DNA of 22,433 nt from an uncultured Bdellovibrionales bacterium (GCA_937927435.1 CALBDW010000117.1:1-22433), one strand, 5' to 3'. Counted from the stretch's first letter, positions 1 through 9,160 are shown. A program made the numbers and translations. Notes: a model not told the origin generated them from the letters alone.

Positions 1-3000
1 TCGCCGGTTCGATCCGGAACGTCATCTTCTTGGACTTCTTCAGCACCTCTTCGAGGATACCGACCCGGTCGACCATAATTTTCACCGTGTCGTCTTCTGT
101 TTTCAAGGTTCCGCCGACCAAAACCGGTTGGTCGGTTTTGAGCTGCATCTCGTTCTTCGCGTACGCCTCCGGGAAAACGACGAGTTCGACGTTCCCGCTT
201 AAATCTTCAAGCTGCGCGAACGCCATACGCGAGCCTTTTTTCGAGATAATTTCGCGGAAACCGGTGATCAAACCCGCCACGACGACCCGTTTATTCGGCT
301 CTTGTTCCGACAACTTGCCGATTTCGCACGTGGTCCAGATTTTCACAAGATTTGTGAGCCCGGACATCGGATGGTCACTTAAATAAAAACCGAGAACCTC
401 TTTCTCGTATTGCAGCTTCGCGGCCCGTGTCCAAGGCTCGCACGGATCGAGTTTCACGATGTCAAGAGTCTCGGCCGTATCTTCTTCAATCAGCGCAAAG
501 AGCGAACCTTGCCCGATCTCGCGGTCTCGGCGGGCCTTTTCAGCCCGCTCGAGATACTTCTCGTATCCCTGCATCAACTGCGCCTGATGGACACCGCTTA
601 AGCCTTCAAACGCGCCCGCTTTGATCAAGCATTCTATGACCTTTTTGTTCACCCGCTTGAAGTCGACTGTGGAGAAGAACTGGTCAAGGCTTTCGAAACG
701 CTTGTTCGGCAGAGATTCACGCGCTTCGATGATAGCTTCAACCGCTCCTTGGCCGACGCCTTTGATCGCTCCAAGCGCGAAGAAGATCGTGTCGCCTTTC
801 ACCGTGAACTTCCAGTCGGAGTGGTTCACGTGAGGCGGCTTGACCTCGATTCCGCGGCTTTGCGCGTCTTTGACGTATTTGACGATGTTGTCGGTATTCG
901 ACATCTCGGTTGAGAGCAAGGCCGCGAAGAACTCGACCGGATAGTAATTCTTCAACCACGCCGTTTGCGCCGCGATCACACAGTAGGCGGCCGCATGCGA
1001 TTTGTTGAAGCCGTAGTTGGCGAACTCTTTCATAAGTTCGAAAAGCTCGCCGGCCTTTTTCTCATCGAATCCCTTTTCAAGCGCACCCTTCATGAAGCGC
1101 GCTTTTTGCTTTTCCATTTCCTCGGCGATCTTCTTACCCATCGCACGGCGGAGCATGTCGGCTTCGCCGAGGCTGTAGCCCGCGATGCGCGAAGCGATCG
1201 CCATCACCTGCTCTTGGTAGACGATGATCCCGTACGTTTCCTTGAGAATCGGCTCGAGCTCCGGGAAGAGGTACTCGACCTCTTTCTCACCGTGCATGCG
1301 CTGGGTGTATTCCGGAATCATGTCCATCGGACCCGGGCGGTAAAGAGCGTTGATCGCCGTAATGTCTTCAAAAGACTTCGGGCGGATCTTCTTCACCGTC
1401 TCCGTGATACCCTCGCCTTCGAACTGGAACACTCCAGCCGTGTCTCCGCGGGAAAGAAGCTCGTAAATTCCGCGATCTGACAGCGGAATATCCCGCGGCG
1501 TGATTTTCTTCCCTCGGTTCTTTTCGATCAAATCGAGCGCGTTTTGGATGTGAGTCAGTGTTTTCAGTCCGAGGAAGTCGAATTTGATAAGGCCGATTTT
1601 CTCGGCCCACTTCATGTCGAACTGGACGACTTGCTCGCCCTCGGTCCCCTTGTAGAGCGGCGCGAGCGTCACGAGCGGCTGGCTGGCGATGATCACGCCC
1701 GCTGCGTGAACGCCGGCGTTTCTCACGAGTCCTTCGACCTTGCGGGCGAGATCCATGAGAGTCGCGACCTGAGGGTTTAGATCCATCTGCTCCTTGAGCC
1801 GAGGCTCCATCTCGATCGCTTCGTCGAGCGTGATCCCGAGTTTCTCGGGCATGAGTTTCGAAATCGCATCGACTTCGGAATACACCATTCCGAGCACGCG
1901 TCCGACGTCCTTCAACGCCGCCCGCGCCTGAAGCTTACCGTACGTGATGATTTGCGAAACGTTTTCCTGCCCGTATTTTTGAGTCACGTACTGGATGACT
2001 TCCTGCCGACGGTCTTGGCAGAAGTCGATATCGAAGTCGGGCATCGTGATCCGCTCGGGGTTCAAGAAACGCTCGAAGAGGAGATTGTACGGGACCGGGT
2101 CCAAATCTGTGATACGCAGACAGTAAGCGGCCAGCGAGCCAGCCCCTGAACCCCGGCCGGGCCCCACGGGGATTTTGTGATCCTTCGCCCAGTTAATGAA
2201 GTCCTGGACGATCAGGAAGTAACTCGTGAAACCCATTTTATCGATCACGCCGAGCTCGTAATCGAGACGCTGGTAATAAACGGGTTTCTTCTCTTCTGGA
2301 ACAGGTTCACCGCGCTCTTCGGCTTCGCGGAAACGTTCTTCAAGCCCCTTGAAAGCCTTTTCACGGATAAAGGCCGCCAGATCCACCCCTTCAGGCGTCG
2401 GGAATTTCGGCAAGTGGTAAATCGTCTTTCCGTTTTCATCCTTCAGCTTGAAGTTGATGTTGCACATTTCCGCGATCCGGAGCGTGTTATCGCACGCTTC
2501 GGGGATGTCTTTGAACAAAGCCCGCATTTGCTCCGCCGATTTGAAATAAAATTGGTCGGAGCCGAGCCGGAAACGCGACTCGTCTTGGAGCGTTTTGTTC
2601 GAACCGATGCAGATCAGAACTTCCTGCGCGACCTGATCCTCTTGGACCAAGTAATGGACGTTATTGGTCGCGACGACGGGCACACCCGTGATCTTGGAAG
2701 CTTCAATAAGGAAGGCATTGATTTCATCCCACTCGGGTGTGCCCGTCCGGTTCAACTCAAGAAAGAGCCGGTCGGGATAAATTTCTTGAAGTTCGCGTAT
2801 TTTTTCGAGAGCGGCATCACGACCGTAACGCAAAAGCGTGTAGGCAATTTCACCTTGGGAGTTCCCCGTCAGACAAATGATGTCCTTGTTGTGCTCGCTT
2901 AAGACGTCGAAATCGATGCGCGGCTTGTAGTAGAATCCCTCTTGGTAACCAATCGTCGAAATTTTGCAGAGGGTTTGATAGCCATCGTACGACTGCGCCA

Positions 3001-3286
3001 GCAAGACGAGCCGCTTGTTCGGCATTTGCGCCGCCTCGCGGTCTTCACCTTTCGAGAACCGGGACTTCGGCGCAATATACACGTCCATTCCGATAATCGG
3101 CTTAATACCCGCATCTTTGCAGTTAAAGTAGAACTCGATCGCGCCGAACATGTTACCGTTGTCCGTGATGGCAACGGCCGGCATCCCGAATTCCACCGCC
3201 TTTTTTACAAGCTTCGGCACACGGCACGTGGCTTCGAGAAGCGAATATTGGGTATGAACGTGCAAGTGGACGAACGAACCGCTCAT
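1..3286 (-). CDS. dnaE: DNA polymerase III subunit alpha, 3' end cut by window
   Basis: Catalytic subunit of the replicative DNA polymerase. About 1095 codons are visible without interruption; the usual length is about 1160-1180, so only the C-terminal tail is missing. The N-terminal PHP domain opens with HLHVHTQYS (H9, H11). The family C polymerase core has the catalytic motif PDFDIDF at residues 416-422 and the third aspartate in KFDFLGLKTL (D570). Helix-hairpin-helix sequence and an OB fold (about residues 985-1070) follow. ATG 3286 lies 1 nt after the guaA stop, and GGGA inside the guaA end can serve as ribosome-binding site, so translation is probably coupled to guaA. Most PHP metal ligands are replaced (E18, N43, D68, R92, N142, N209), so the PHP site is probably inactive and proofreading would need a separate DnaQ-type exonuclease. 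The polymerase assignment is secure; the PHP inference is from motif comparison. Confidence 0.97.
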   Translation of the reverse strand, partial: MSGSFVHLHVHTQYSLLEATCRVPKLVKKAVEFGMPAVAITDNGNMFGAIEFYFNCKDAGIKPIIGMDVYIAPKSRFSKGEDREAAQMPNKRLVLLAQSYDGYQTLCKISTIGYQEGFYYKPRIDFDVLSEHNKDIICLTGNSQGEIAYTLLRYGRDAALEKIRELQEIYPDRLFLELNRTGTPEWDEINAFLIEASKITGVPVVATNNVHYLVQEDQVAQEVLICIGSNKTLQDESRFRLGSDQFYFKSAEQMRALFKDIPEACDNTLRIAEMCNINFKLKDENGKTIYHLPKFPTPEGVDLAAFIREKAFKGLEERFREAEERGEPVPEEKKPVYYQRLDYELGVIDKMGFTSYFLIVQDFINWAKDHKIPVGPGRGSGAGSLAAYCLRITDLDPVPYNLLFERFLNPERITMPDFDIDFCQDRRQEVIQYVTQKYGQENVSQIITYGKLQARAALKDVGRVLGMVYSEVDAISKLMPEKLGITLDEAIEMEPRLKEQMDLNPQVATLMDLARKVEGLVRNAGVHAAGVIIASQPLVTLAPLYKGTEGEQVVQFDMKWAEKIGLIKFDFLGLKTLTHIQNALDLIEKNRGKKITPRDIPLSDRGIYELLSRGDTAGVFQFEGEGITETVKKIRPKSFEDITAINALYRPGPMDMIPEYTQRMHGEKEVEYLFPELEPILKETYGIIVYQEQVMAIASRIAGYSLGEADMLRRAMGKKIAEEMEKQKARFMKGALEKGFDEKKAGELFELMKEFANYGFNKSHAAAYCVIAAQTAWLKNYYPVEFFAALLSTEMSNTDNIVKYVKDAQSRGIEVKPPHVNHSDWKFTVKGDTIFFALGAIKGVGQGAVEAIIEARESLPNKRFESLDQFFSTVDFKRVNKKVIECLIKAGAFEGLSGVHQAQLMQGYEKYLERAEKARRDREIGQGSLFALIEEDTAETLDIVKLDPCEPWTRAAKLQYEKEVLGFYLSDHPMSGLTNLVKIWTTCEIGKLSEQEPNKRVVVAGLITGFREIISKKGSRMAFAQLEDLSGNVELVVFPEAYAKNEMQLKTDQPVLVGGTLKTEDDTVKIMVDRVGILEEVLKKSKKMTFRIEPA

Positions 3287-3287
3287 C

Positions 3288-4844
3288 TCATTCCCACTCA
3301 ATGGTTCCCGGCGGCTTCGACGTCACGTCGTAAACCACGCGATTGACCCCTTTAACTTCATTCGTAATCCGATTGGAGACAAGACGCAGAAACTCAAAAC
3401 CGAACGGATACCAGTCAGCCGTCATACCATCCGTCGAAGTGACGGCCCTGAGCGCCAAAACCTTTTCATACGTCCGTCCGTCGCCCTGCACTCCCACCGT
3501 TTTGACCGGCAGAAGCACACAGAAGGCTTGCCAGATCTTGTCATAAAGCCCATGACGCTTCAGTTCATCGATGAAAATGGCGTCGCACTCCCGAAGCGTG
3601 TCGAGATCCTGTTTATTCACGGCACCGATTACACGGATCGCAAGTCCGGGGCCCGGGAACGGATGACGCCCGAGGATCTCCTCCGGCACTCCCAGTTCGC
3701 GGCCAATGGCGCGCACCTCATCTTTGAAAAGCTCACGGAGAGGCTCAATGAGCTTCATGTTCATTTTTTCGGGCAAACCTCCCACGTTGTGGTGCGATTT
3801 GATCGTGACCGACGCTCCCCGCGGCGAAACGCTTTCAATCACGTCCGGGTAAAGCGTTCCTTGCGCGAGCCACTCACATTTGTGACCGAGCCTGTTGGCC
3901 GCCGCTTGGAAAACTTCGATAAAAACGCGACCAATCGTCTTACGTTTCGCCTCGGGATCCTCAAGGCCTTTGAGCGCGTTCAAGAACTCAGCTTCAGCAT
4001 TGACTCCCGTGACGTTTAATCCGGTCGCCTCATACTGACGGAGAACGTTTTCGTATTCGTTCTTACGCAAAAGTCCATTGTCGACAAAAACGCAGTGGAC
4101 GCGTTCGCGCCCCAGAGCCCGCGTAAGCAGTACGGCCGCGACCGAGGAATCCACGCCTCCGGAAAGTCCGCAAAGGACGTGCTCGTCCGCGGGCACCATC
4201 TTGCGGATCTCTTCGATTAAGTGGGAAACGATGTGCGGCGCCTTCCAATTCGCGTCCGCCTTGCAGAGATCAAAAACGAAGGCTCTCAGGATCTCAATCC
4301 CGTTTTCGGTGTGCACGACCTCGGGATGATATTGAACCGCCCAAACGCGCTCGGATTTGAGAGCGGCGATGTGGCCGGTCTCACTGATCGCCGCGATTTC
4401 AAAACCAGCAGGAGGCGTCTTCACAACGTCGCCGTGACTCATCCACACGCGCTGGCGTTCGCCCACTTTGCTCGAAAACGGCACCTTCCACGTCACCTGA
4501 TTAAAGCCGTATTCGCGTGCGGGCGACGATTCGACGGTTCCGCCCAAGTCCTTCGCTATGAGCTGCATGCCGTAGCAGATTCCCAGAAGCGGAGCCACTT
4601 CTTCGAGCTCGCGAATCGAGCGAAGAGGCGCGTCTTTTTCATGAACGGAACTAGGGCCGCCGCTCAGAATGATTCCCCCGGGCTTCAACGCGCGGATCTT
4701 TTCAGTCGGTGTGTTGAAGGGCAGAAGCTCGGAGTAGACGCCAAGCTCCCGCAAGCGCCGCGCAATCAGTTGCGTCAGCTGCGATCCGAAATCGAGAACG
4801 ACGAATCCACCTTCGACGTCTTCACCGCCTTTAAACAGTTTCAC
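3288..4844 (-). CDS. guaA: GMP synthase (glutamine-hydrolysing)
   Basis: Converts XMP, ATP and glutamine to GMP, the last step of guanine nucleotide synthesis, in the cytosol. The protein has 518 residues, normal for the family. The N-terminal class I glutamine amidotransferase domain has the nucleophile in LLGICYGMQ (C90) and the partner residues in YHPE (H173, E175). The ATP-pyrophosphatase domain has the PP-loop LSGGVDSS (residues 227-234). The C-terminal dimerisation/XMP-binding domain ends in the conserved PPGTIEWE. The start is GTG at 4844, with GAGGA 5 nt upstream. guaB lies 82 nt upstream and dnaE begins 1 nt downstream, so the gene sits inside a purine-replication operon. No key residue appears to be missing. 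Confidence 0.98.
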   Translation of the reverse strand: MKLFKGGEDVEGGFVVLDFGSQLTQLIARRLRELGVYSELLPFNTPTEKIRALKPGGIILSGGPSSVHEKDAPLRSIRELEEVAPLLGICYGMQLIAKDLGGTVESSPAREYGFNQVTWKVPFSSKVGERQRVWMSHGDVVKTPPAGFEIAAISETGHIAALKSERVWAVQYHPEVVHTENGIEILRAFVFDLCKADANWKAPHIVSHLIEEIRKMVPADEHVLCGLSGGVDSSVAAVLLTRALGRERVHCVFVDNGLLRKNEYENVLRQYEATGLNVTGVNAEAEFLNALKGLEDPEAKRKTIGRVFIEVFQAAANRLGHKCEWLAQGTLYPDVIESVSPRGASVTIKSHHNVGGLPEKMNMKLIEPLRELFKDEVRAIGRELGVPEEILGRHPFPGPGLAIRVIGAVNKQDLDTLRECDAIFIDELKRHGLYDKIWQAFCVLLPVKTVGVQGDGRTYEKVLALRAVTSTDGMTADWYPFGFEFLRLVSNRITNEVKGVNRVVYDVTSKPPGTIEWE

Positions 4845-4926
4845 TTTATCCTCGTGCAGAACTCTTATGTTACATCTTTCGAAGCTTTATTTTTGCTCTT
4901 CGTCGCCAGCCGACGCAATGTCGGTC
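4845..4926 (-). other. guaB-guaA intergenic gap
   Basis: An 82-nt spacer between two co-directional genes. It holds a small inverted repeat (CCGAC and GTCGG, 4910-4924, 5-bp stem) shortly after the guaB stop, then an A-rich stretch and the guaA ribosome-binding site GAGGA. On the coding strand the repeat is followed by A rather than U, so it is not a rho-independent terminator. No convincing promoter was seen. Confidence 0.4.
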
Positions 4927-6396
4927 CTACTCAAGCCGATAGTTCGGCGCCTCTTTCGTGATCGCGACGTCATGGACATGCGATTCGCGCAAGCCTTGCG
5001 ACGTGATCCGCACGAAGCGCGCCTTTTGCTGAAGTTCAGCGACAGTCGCAGCACCCACGTACCCCATGCCGGAACGCAATCCGCCCAGCAGCTGGTGCAG
5101 GATCGCGGACGCCGAGCCCTTATAAGGAACGCGACCTTCGATTCCTTCGGGCACAAGCTTGTCGACGTCATGCACGTCGCCTTGGAAGTAACGATCTTTC
5201 GAACCTCTTTCCATGGCACCGAGGGACCCCATGCCCCGATAAACTTTGTAAGTCCGACCATGATAAAGGATGGTTTCGCCGGGGCTTTCATCGGCGCCGG
5301 CCAGAAGGTTTCCGATCATCACGGCTCCTGCACCGAGCGCAAGCGCCTTTGTGATATCACCCGAATACTTGATACCACCGTCGGCGATGATAGTTTTTCC
5401 GTGTTTGCGCGCGGCCGCCGCGCACTCCATAATCGCGGAAATCTGCGGCATACCCACGCCGGCCACGATCCGGGTCGTACAAATGGAGCCCGGCCCCACG
5501 CCGACTTTGACGACGTCGGCGCCTTCCTTGATCAATGCTTCCGTCGCCTCGGCCGTCACTACGTTGCCGGCCACGACCATGACGTCTTTAAAATTCGAGG
5601 AGACCCATTTCACCATATTGAGCACGTTTTTCGAATGCCCATGGGCGGTATCGACGACGATGATGTCGACACCCGCCGCAGCCAGCGCTTCAACTCTCTC
5701 ACGCGAGGTCGAATCGACGCCCACAGCCGCGCCCACCATGAGGCGACCGTGTGAATCTTTCGTCGCATTCGGATAGGCCTTGGCTTTTTCGATATCCTTG
5801 ATCGTGATCAGTCCTTTCAATTTCTTTTGTTTATCTACAACCGGAAGTTTCTCAATGCGGTACTTCTGCAGGATTTCTTTGGCTTGTTCGAGAGTCGTTC
5901 CGACTTCGGCCGTGATCAGGTTTTCTTTCGTCATCAAGTTCGAAACGGGTTGCTCCAAGTTGGTTTCGAAACGGAGATCCCGGTTCGTCAGAATTCCGAC
6001 GAGAACGCCGTCGACCGTGATCGGAACGCCGCTGATCGAATATTTGCGCATGATCTCGAGCGCTTCGCTCACTTTACGGTCGGGGCCGAGTGTGATCGGA
6101 TCCATGATCATGCCGCTCTCGTACTTTTTCACCTTCTCGACTTCATGCGCTTGCTGTTCGATCGGCAGGTTTTTGTGAATGATGCCGAGCCCGCCTTGCT
6201 GGGCCATAACCCGCGCCATCTTGTTTTCGGTCACGGTGTCCATCGCCGCCGAAATGATCGGGCAGTTCAGGTACAGTCCGCGGGCAAATTCCGAGCGTGG
6301 CGAGATTTCCGTCGGCACGATTTCGGAGTACTGAGGGACAAGCAGAATGTCGTCGAACGTGAGAGCCAGTTTCCAATCCTCGATATTTGTCACCAT
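4927..6396 (-). CDS. guaB: IMP dehydrogenase
   Basis: Oxidises IMP to XMP with NAD+, the committed step towards GMP; GuaA, encoded next, uses the product. With the start chosen here the protein has 489 residues, standard for bacterial IMPDH. The TIM barrel begins with TFDDILLVPQYSE. Two CBS domains occupy about residues 96-205. The catalytic loop is GPGSICTTRI with C306, and the later GMGYVGA segment is also typical. The start is ATG 6396, which shares one base with the stop of the upstream gene (TGATG); AAAGGGGA lies just upstream. A longer reading from 6420 is open but would run back into the upstream gene and bypass this ribosome-binding site. CBS domains commonly bind purine nucleotides, so allosteric control is likely, but that is family knowledge. 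Confidence 0.98.
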   Translation of the reverse strand: MVTNIEDWKLALTFDDILLVPQYSEIVPTEISPRSEFARGLYLNCPIISAAMDTVTENKMARVMAQQGGLGIIHKNLPIEQQAHEVEKVKKYESGMIMDPITLGPDRKVSEALEIMRKYSISGVPITVDGVLVGILTNRDLRFETNLEQPVSNLMTKENLITAEVGTTLEQAKEILQKYRIEKLPVVDKQKKLKGLITIKDIEKAKAYPNATKDSHGRLMVGAAVGVDSTSRERVEALAAAGVDIIVVDTAHGHSKNVLNMVKWVSSNFKDVMVVAGNVVTAEATEALIKEGADVVKVGVGPGSICTTRIVAGVGMPQISAIMECAAAARKHGKTIIADGGIKYSGDITKALALGAGAVMIGNLLAGADESPGETILYHGRTYKVYRGMGSLGAMERGSKDRYFQGDVHDVDKLVPEGIEGRVPYKGSASAILHQLLGGLRSGMGYVGAATVAELQQKARFVRITSQGLRESHVHDVAITKEAPNYRLE

Positions 6397-6932
6397 CAGT
6401 TTTCCCCTTTTTGGTACCAAGACTTGTATTCCAAATAGTTATTCGCGGACTTCTCGAGAAACGCGAGTTCCTCGGGCGTGAGTTTTCGCACCGGCTTGGC
6501 CGGGCGCCCGAGAATCAGCCATCCTTCTTCAAGAAATTTCGAGTTTTCCGTCACAAGACTTCCGGCACCGACGATGTTCCGCGGACCGATATGAGCGTTA
6601 TCCATGATGATCGAGCCCATCCCGATCAGGCAGAGATCGTCGATACGGCAGCCGTGCAGAACAGCCGCATGCCCCACGGTCACGCGGTTTCCGATACTCG
6701 CGTAGGCCTTTTTGTACGTGCCGTGTATGACCGTTCCGTCTTGGATATTTGTCTCATCGCCGATGGTGATCGGTCCAACGTCACCGCGTAAGACGGCGTT
6801 GAACCAAATCGAACAGTTTTTCCCGATGGTCACATCGCCGATAAGAGTGCAAGCCAGACGCCCGTCCGGGCCTTGTGCGAGGTAGGCGCCTTCCCCGATT
6901 TGAGGAGTTTTGCCGAGAAGTGATAAGATCAT
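6396..6932 (-). CDS. Gamma-carbonic-anhydrase-like left-handed beta-helix protein (YrdA/PaaY family)
   Basis: A 178-residue hexapeptide-repeat protein with alternating IGD, IGN and IGP turns, typical of the left-handed beta helix that forms trimers. The three zinc-ligand histidines of gamma-class carbonic anhydrases are in place: H70 in TVIHG, and H88 and H93 in VGHAAVLHG. A C-terminal helix follows from about residue 150. Members of this family may be carbonic anhydrases or metal-binding proteins of unclear activity, so the reaction is inferred. The stop overlaps the guaB start, so the two are translationally coupled. Start ATG 6932 has GGAG about 9 nt upstream. A role tied to purine synthesis, such as bicarbonate supply, is possible but unproven. 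Confidence 0.85.
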   Translation of the reverse strand: MILSLLGKTPQIGEGAYLAQGPDGRLACTLIGDVTIGKNCSIWFNAVLRGDVGPITIGDETNIQDGTVIHGTYKKAYASIGNRVTVGHAAVLHGCRIDDLCLIGMGSIIMDNAHIGPRNIVGAGSLVTENSKFLEEGWLILGRPAKPVRKLTPEELAFLEKSANNYLEYKSWYQKGEN

Positions 6933-6949
6933 AGCTTCGCTCCGCCCAC

Positions 6950-6977
6950 ACCCAGGGTTCCGAGAAGGTCCCTGGGT
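6950..6977 (-). other. Stem-loop between DUF151 gene and gamma-CA gene
   Basis: ACCCAGGG and CCCTGGGT form a perfect 8-bp stem around a 12-nt loop in the 89-nt gap between two co-directional genes. No U tract follows, so it is more likely an mRNA processing or stability element, or a weak attenuator, than a terminator. Confidence 0.4.
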
Positions 6978-7021
6978 CCCGTGCTCAATCGGCCTCTCGG
7001 CGTGCCCTGAAGGTCAAAGTA

Positions 7022-7660
7022 TTACATCACGTATGGATGTTTCTTGGAACCGAATTCCAATTCCGCCGTCAATTGAGGCAACTGCCCTTGAACGAGGTTC
7101 TGCTCAAGGCGCGATAACTCCACATCCAAGGCGCGGCAACGCGCATTGAGCGCTCGCGTGCTGAAAAAGCGGGCCCGGCCTTGCAAACAGAACGACATTG
7201 CCTCATCCGCGCGCACGCGTAATGTCATCACTTTGTCTTCCCCCCGCAGGGTCAGATTCACGTACTGATGATGACCGATGACTTCGACGAACGCGCAGGA
7301 TTCCAGCTTTAAATTCAAAGCTTCCAAGATCCGACGGGTCACTATGTGAGGAGTCGCGCCTATCGTATGCGACAGCTCCGCAATCGCGACACCTGCGTCG
7401 AGAGGTTGCATCCAAACCGGCAACACCTCCGTACCCGAACGGTCTTTCAGGATGAGCACGGGCCGTCCGAGCGAGGAACTGATGGAAATCCCGTGCGGGA
7501 AAAGTTCAACCCACTGATCGAGTGATTCGTTTTCGACGTTTTGATGGAGAACCGGCTTTTCGAGCTCGGACTGAGGCGCCGTCGCCGACTTCACACGCCG
7601 GCGACCGGTCGCTTTTTTGGACGGCGCGGACGCCTTGCTGGTGTCAGCTTTTCCGCTCAT
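7022..7660 (-). CDS. DUF151 bifunctional-nuclease-family protein
   Basis: A protein of 212 residues. The first 35 or so are rich in Lys, Ser and Ala and look disordered. The core, about residues 60-170, follows the DUF151 pattern: PVLILKDRSG, then EVLPVWMQPLDAGVAIAEL, a helix with RRILEALNLKLESC, and the strand HHQYVNLTLRG followed by RVRADEAMSFCLQ. The family is named after a plant protein reported to have DNase and RNase activity; activity here is not shown. The start ATG overlaps the miaB stop in an ATGA (7657-7660), so expression is coupled to MiaB. The C-terminal 40 residues are probably helical and less typical. The family assignment is fairly sure; the function is not. Confidence 0.82.
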   Translation of the reverse strand: MSGKADTSKASAPSKKATGRRRVKSATAPQSELEKPVLHQNVENESLDQWVELFPHGISISSSLGRPVLILKDRSGTEVLPVWMQPLDAGVAIAELSHTIGATPHIVTRRILEALNLKLESCAFVEVIGHHQYVNLTLRGEDKVMTLRVRADEAMSFCLQGRARFFSTRALNARCRALDVELSRLEQNLVQGQLPQLTAELEFGSKKHPYVM

Positions 7661-9006
7661 TGCGCTACCAACTCCTCTTGCAACTCTCCACGAAGAACAT
7701 TCGGGAAAGCCTTTAATACCTTGATCGGTACAACCTTTCCGATCAAGCGCTCCGCCTCGCCGTAGAAAAACACAAGTTTGTTTTGCGTCGTCCGACCTTG
7801 AAGCTGCCCTTCAACGTCGGTTTTCGACTCGACGAGGACATCAACGACTTTTCCGTCGTATTCCTTGGCCAGCTCAAAGCTGATATCGCGCTGAAGCTCG
7901 AGGAGAACTTCGAGGCGTCTCTGCTTCTCCTTGTCGGAGATCTGATCCGCATAGCGCGCAGCTTTGGTAAACGGCCGCGGACTATATTTAAATGCGTAGA
8001 TGTTATCATAACGAACTTCGGCCAACAGGGAAACGGTATCTTGGAATTGTTCCTCCGTTTCACCCGGGAAGCCGACGATGATGTCCGTCGAAAGAACAAC
8101 GCCCGGAATTCCCTCGCGGATCATGCGGACCTTATCCAGGTACTCTTCCCTCGTGTACCCACGGTTCATGCGCGCGAGAATTTCGCTATTTCCGCTCTGC
8201 GCAGGTAAATGGATATAATCGCAAATCTTCGAGCGATATTTTTGACTGATATCGACGAGTTCTTGGTTAAAGTCCTTGGGGTGACTCGTCGTGTAGCGGA
8301 TGCGCACGATGTCCGTCTCTTCCGCGAGCGTCTTAAGAAGCTGGGCGAAGTTGGCACCACAATCGGACTTGTAACTGTTCACGTTCTGACCAAGCAGCGT
8401 GACTTCCTTCACCCCGCGCGCGACCAGAGAACGGACATCTTGAACGATTTCCTTCAGATTCCGGCTGCGTTCGCGACCGCGCGTAAACGGCACGACGCAG
8501 AACGTGCAGAAGTTATCGCAGCCCTTCATAATATTGACGAACGTGGTGACGCCGGGGTTGCGGATCAGCGTCTCCACCGAATAGGGCTTTTCGTTTTCAA
8601 AACGCGCCACGACCACCCGTTCGTTATTCAGATAAGTGCGCACCACAATCTCCGGAAGCTGGTCGATCGCATCCGTGCCGCAGACAAAATCCAAAATCGG
8701 GATATCTTTGAGAAGCTTCTGCTTTTCTTGCTGGGCCACGCACCCGGTCACCCCCAGCCGAAGCCGCGGATTCTTTTCTTTGAGTTCACGGTAGCGCCCG
8801 AGCTCGGAATGAACTTTATGGACCGGTTTTTCCCGAACAGAGCAGGAGTTAATAATGATCAACGAAGCCTGCTCCGGACTCTGAACGGGAACAAAATTCA
8901 CCATTTCAAGCAGAGCCAGCATCCGTTCCGTGTCGTTGACGTTCATCTGGCACCCATAGGTGGAGATGTAAACGCCTTCGCCTTGACCGATATTTTGATT
9001 CAGCAC
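7657..9006 (-). CDS. miaB: tRNA-2-methylthio-N6-isopentenyladenosine synthase (methylthiotransferase)
   Basis: Radical-SAM enzyme that adds a methylthio group to i6A37 of tRNAs reading UNN codons. The protein has 449 residues, the normal length. The N-terminal UPF0004 domain carries the three auxiliary-cluster cysteines C19 (STYGCQMN), C55 (NSCSVRE) and C89 (GVTGCVAQ). The radical-SAM domain has the CxxxCxxC motif GCDNFCTFCVVP (C163, C167, C170). The C-terminal TRAM domain occupies about residues 372-440. STYGCQMN favours MiaB over MtaB or RimO. The start is GTG 9006, with GGGAG about 5 nt upstream. It is the first gene of a long minus-strand block, preceded by a good promoter at 9100-9128 and a leader of about 85 nt. 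Confidence 0.96.
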   Translation of the reverse strand: MLNQNIGQGEGVYISTYGCQMNVNDTERMLALLEMVNFVPVQSPEQASLIIINSCSVREKPVHKVHSELGRYRELKEKNPRLRLGVTGCVAQQEKQKLLKDIPILDFVCGTDAIDQLPEIVVRTYLNNERVVVARFENEKPYSVETLIRNPGVTTFVNIMKGCDNFCTFCVVPFTRGRERSRNLKEIVQDVRSLVARGVKEVTLLGQNVNSYKSDCGANFAQLLKTLAEETDIVRIRYTTSHPKDFNQELVDISQKYRSKICDYIHLPAQSGNSEILARMNRGYTREEYLDKVRMIREGIPGVVLSTDIIVGFPGETEEQFQDTVSLLAEVRYDNIYAFKYSPRPFTKAARYADQISDKEKQRRLEVLLELQRDISFELAKEYDGKVVDVLVESKTDVEGQLQGRTTQNKLVFFYGEAERLIGKVVPIKVLKAFPNVLRGELQEELVAQ

Positions 9007-9099
9007 AGGATCTCCCAGCCGCGTTCCGGCTCATCCCGAGGATTCGGAAAAAATGAATCGTTACCAATACTTCTCGAGTTGTGATGAAGTAAGCTTCGA

Positions 9100-9128
9100 G
9101 GTATAAAGGGCATTTCACAGCTTGTCAA
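9100..9128 (-). promoter_or_regulatory. Predicted sigma70-type promoter of miaB operon
   Basis: On the minus strand a perfect -35 TTGACA (9123-9128) is followed after 17 nt by TATACC (9100-9105, 4 of 6 to consensus). Transcription would start near 9093, giving a leader of about 85 nt before GTG 9006. This is the best promoter match in the window. Confidence 0.7.
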
Positions 9129-9160
9129 ACTGGCTTTCCAGCCCCTTCTCACCAAGAAGC

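Noticed and set aside
2177..2902. Long open frame on the plus strand inside dnaE
   Set aside because: It is antisense to a conserved catalytic gene. Such frames are expected from codon bias, and no family motif or ribosome-binding site supports it.
4910..4924. Terminator between guaB and guaA
   Set aside because: The stem has only 5 bp and is followed by A-rich, not U-rich, RNA.
4867..5754. Long open frame on the plus strand inside guaB
   Set aside because: It is antisense to conserved IMPDH sequence, with low-complexity His/Arg/Asp-rich translation and no recognisable motifs.
6397..6420. Eight extra residues at the N-terminus of GuaB
   Set aside because: This would begin inside the upstream gene, before the AAAGGGGA site. 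The ATG at 6396 overlaps the upstream stop in the usual coupled way.
8209..9084. Long open frame on the plus strand inside miaB
   Set aside because: It is antisense to the radical-SAM domain, without motifs or a ribosome-binding site.
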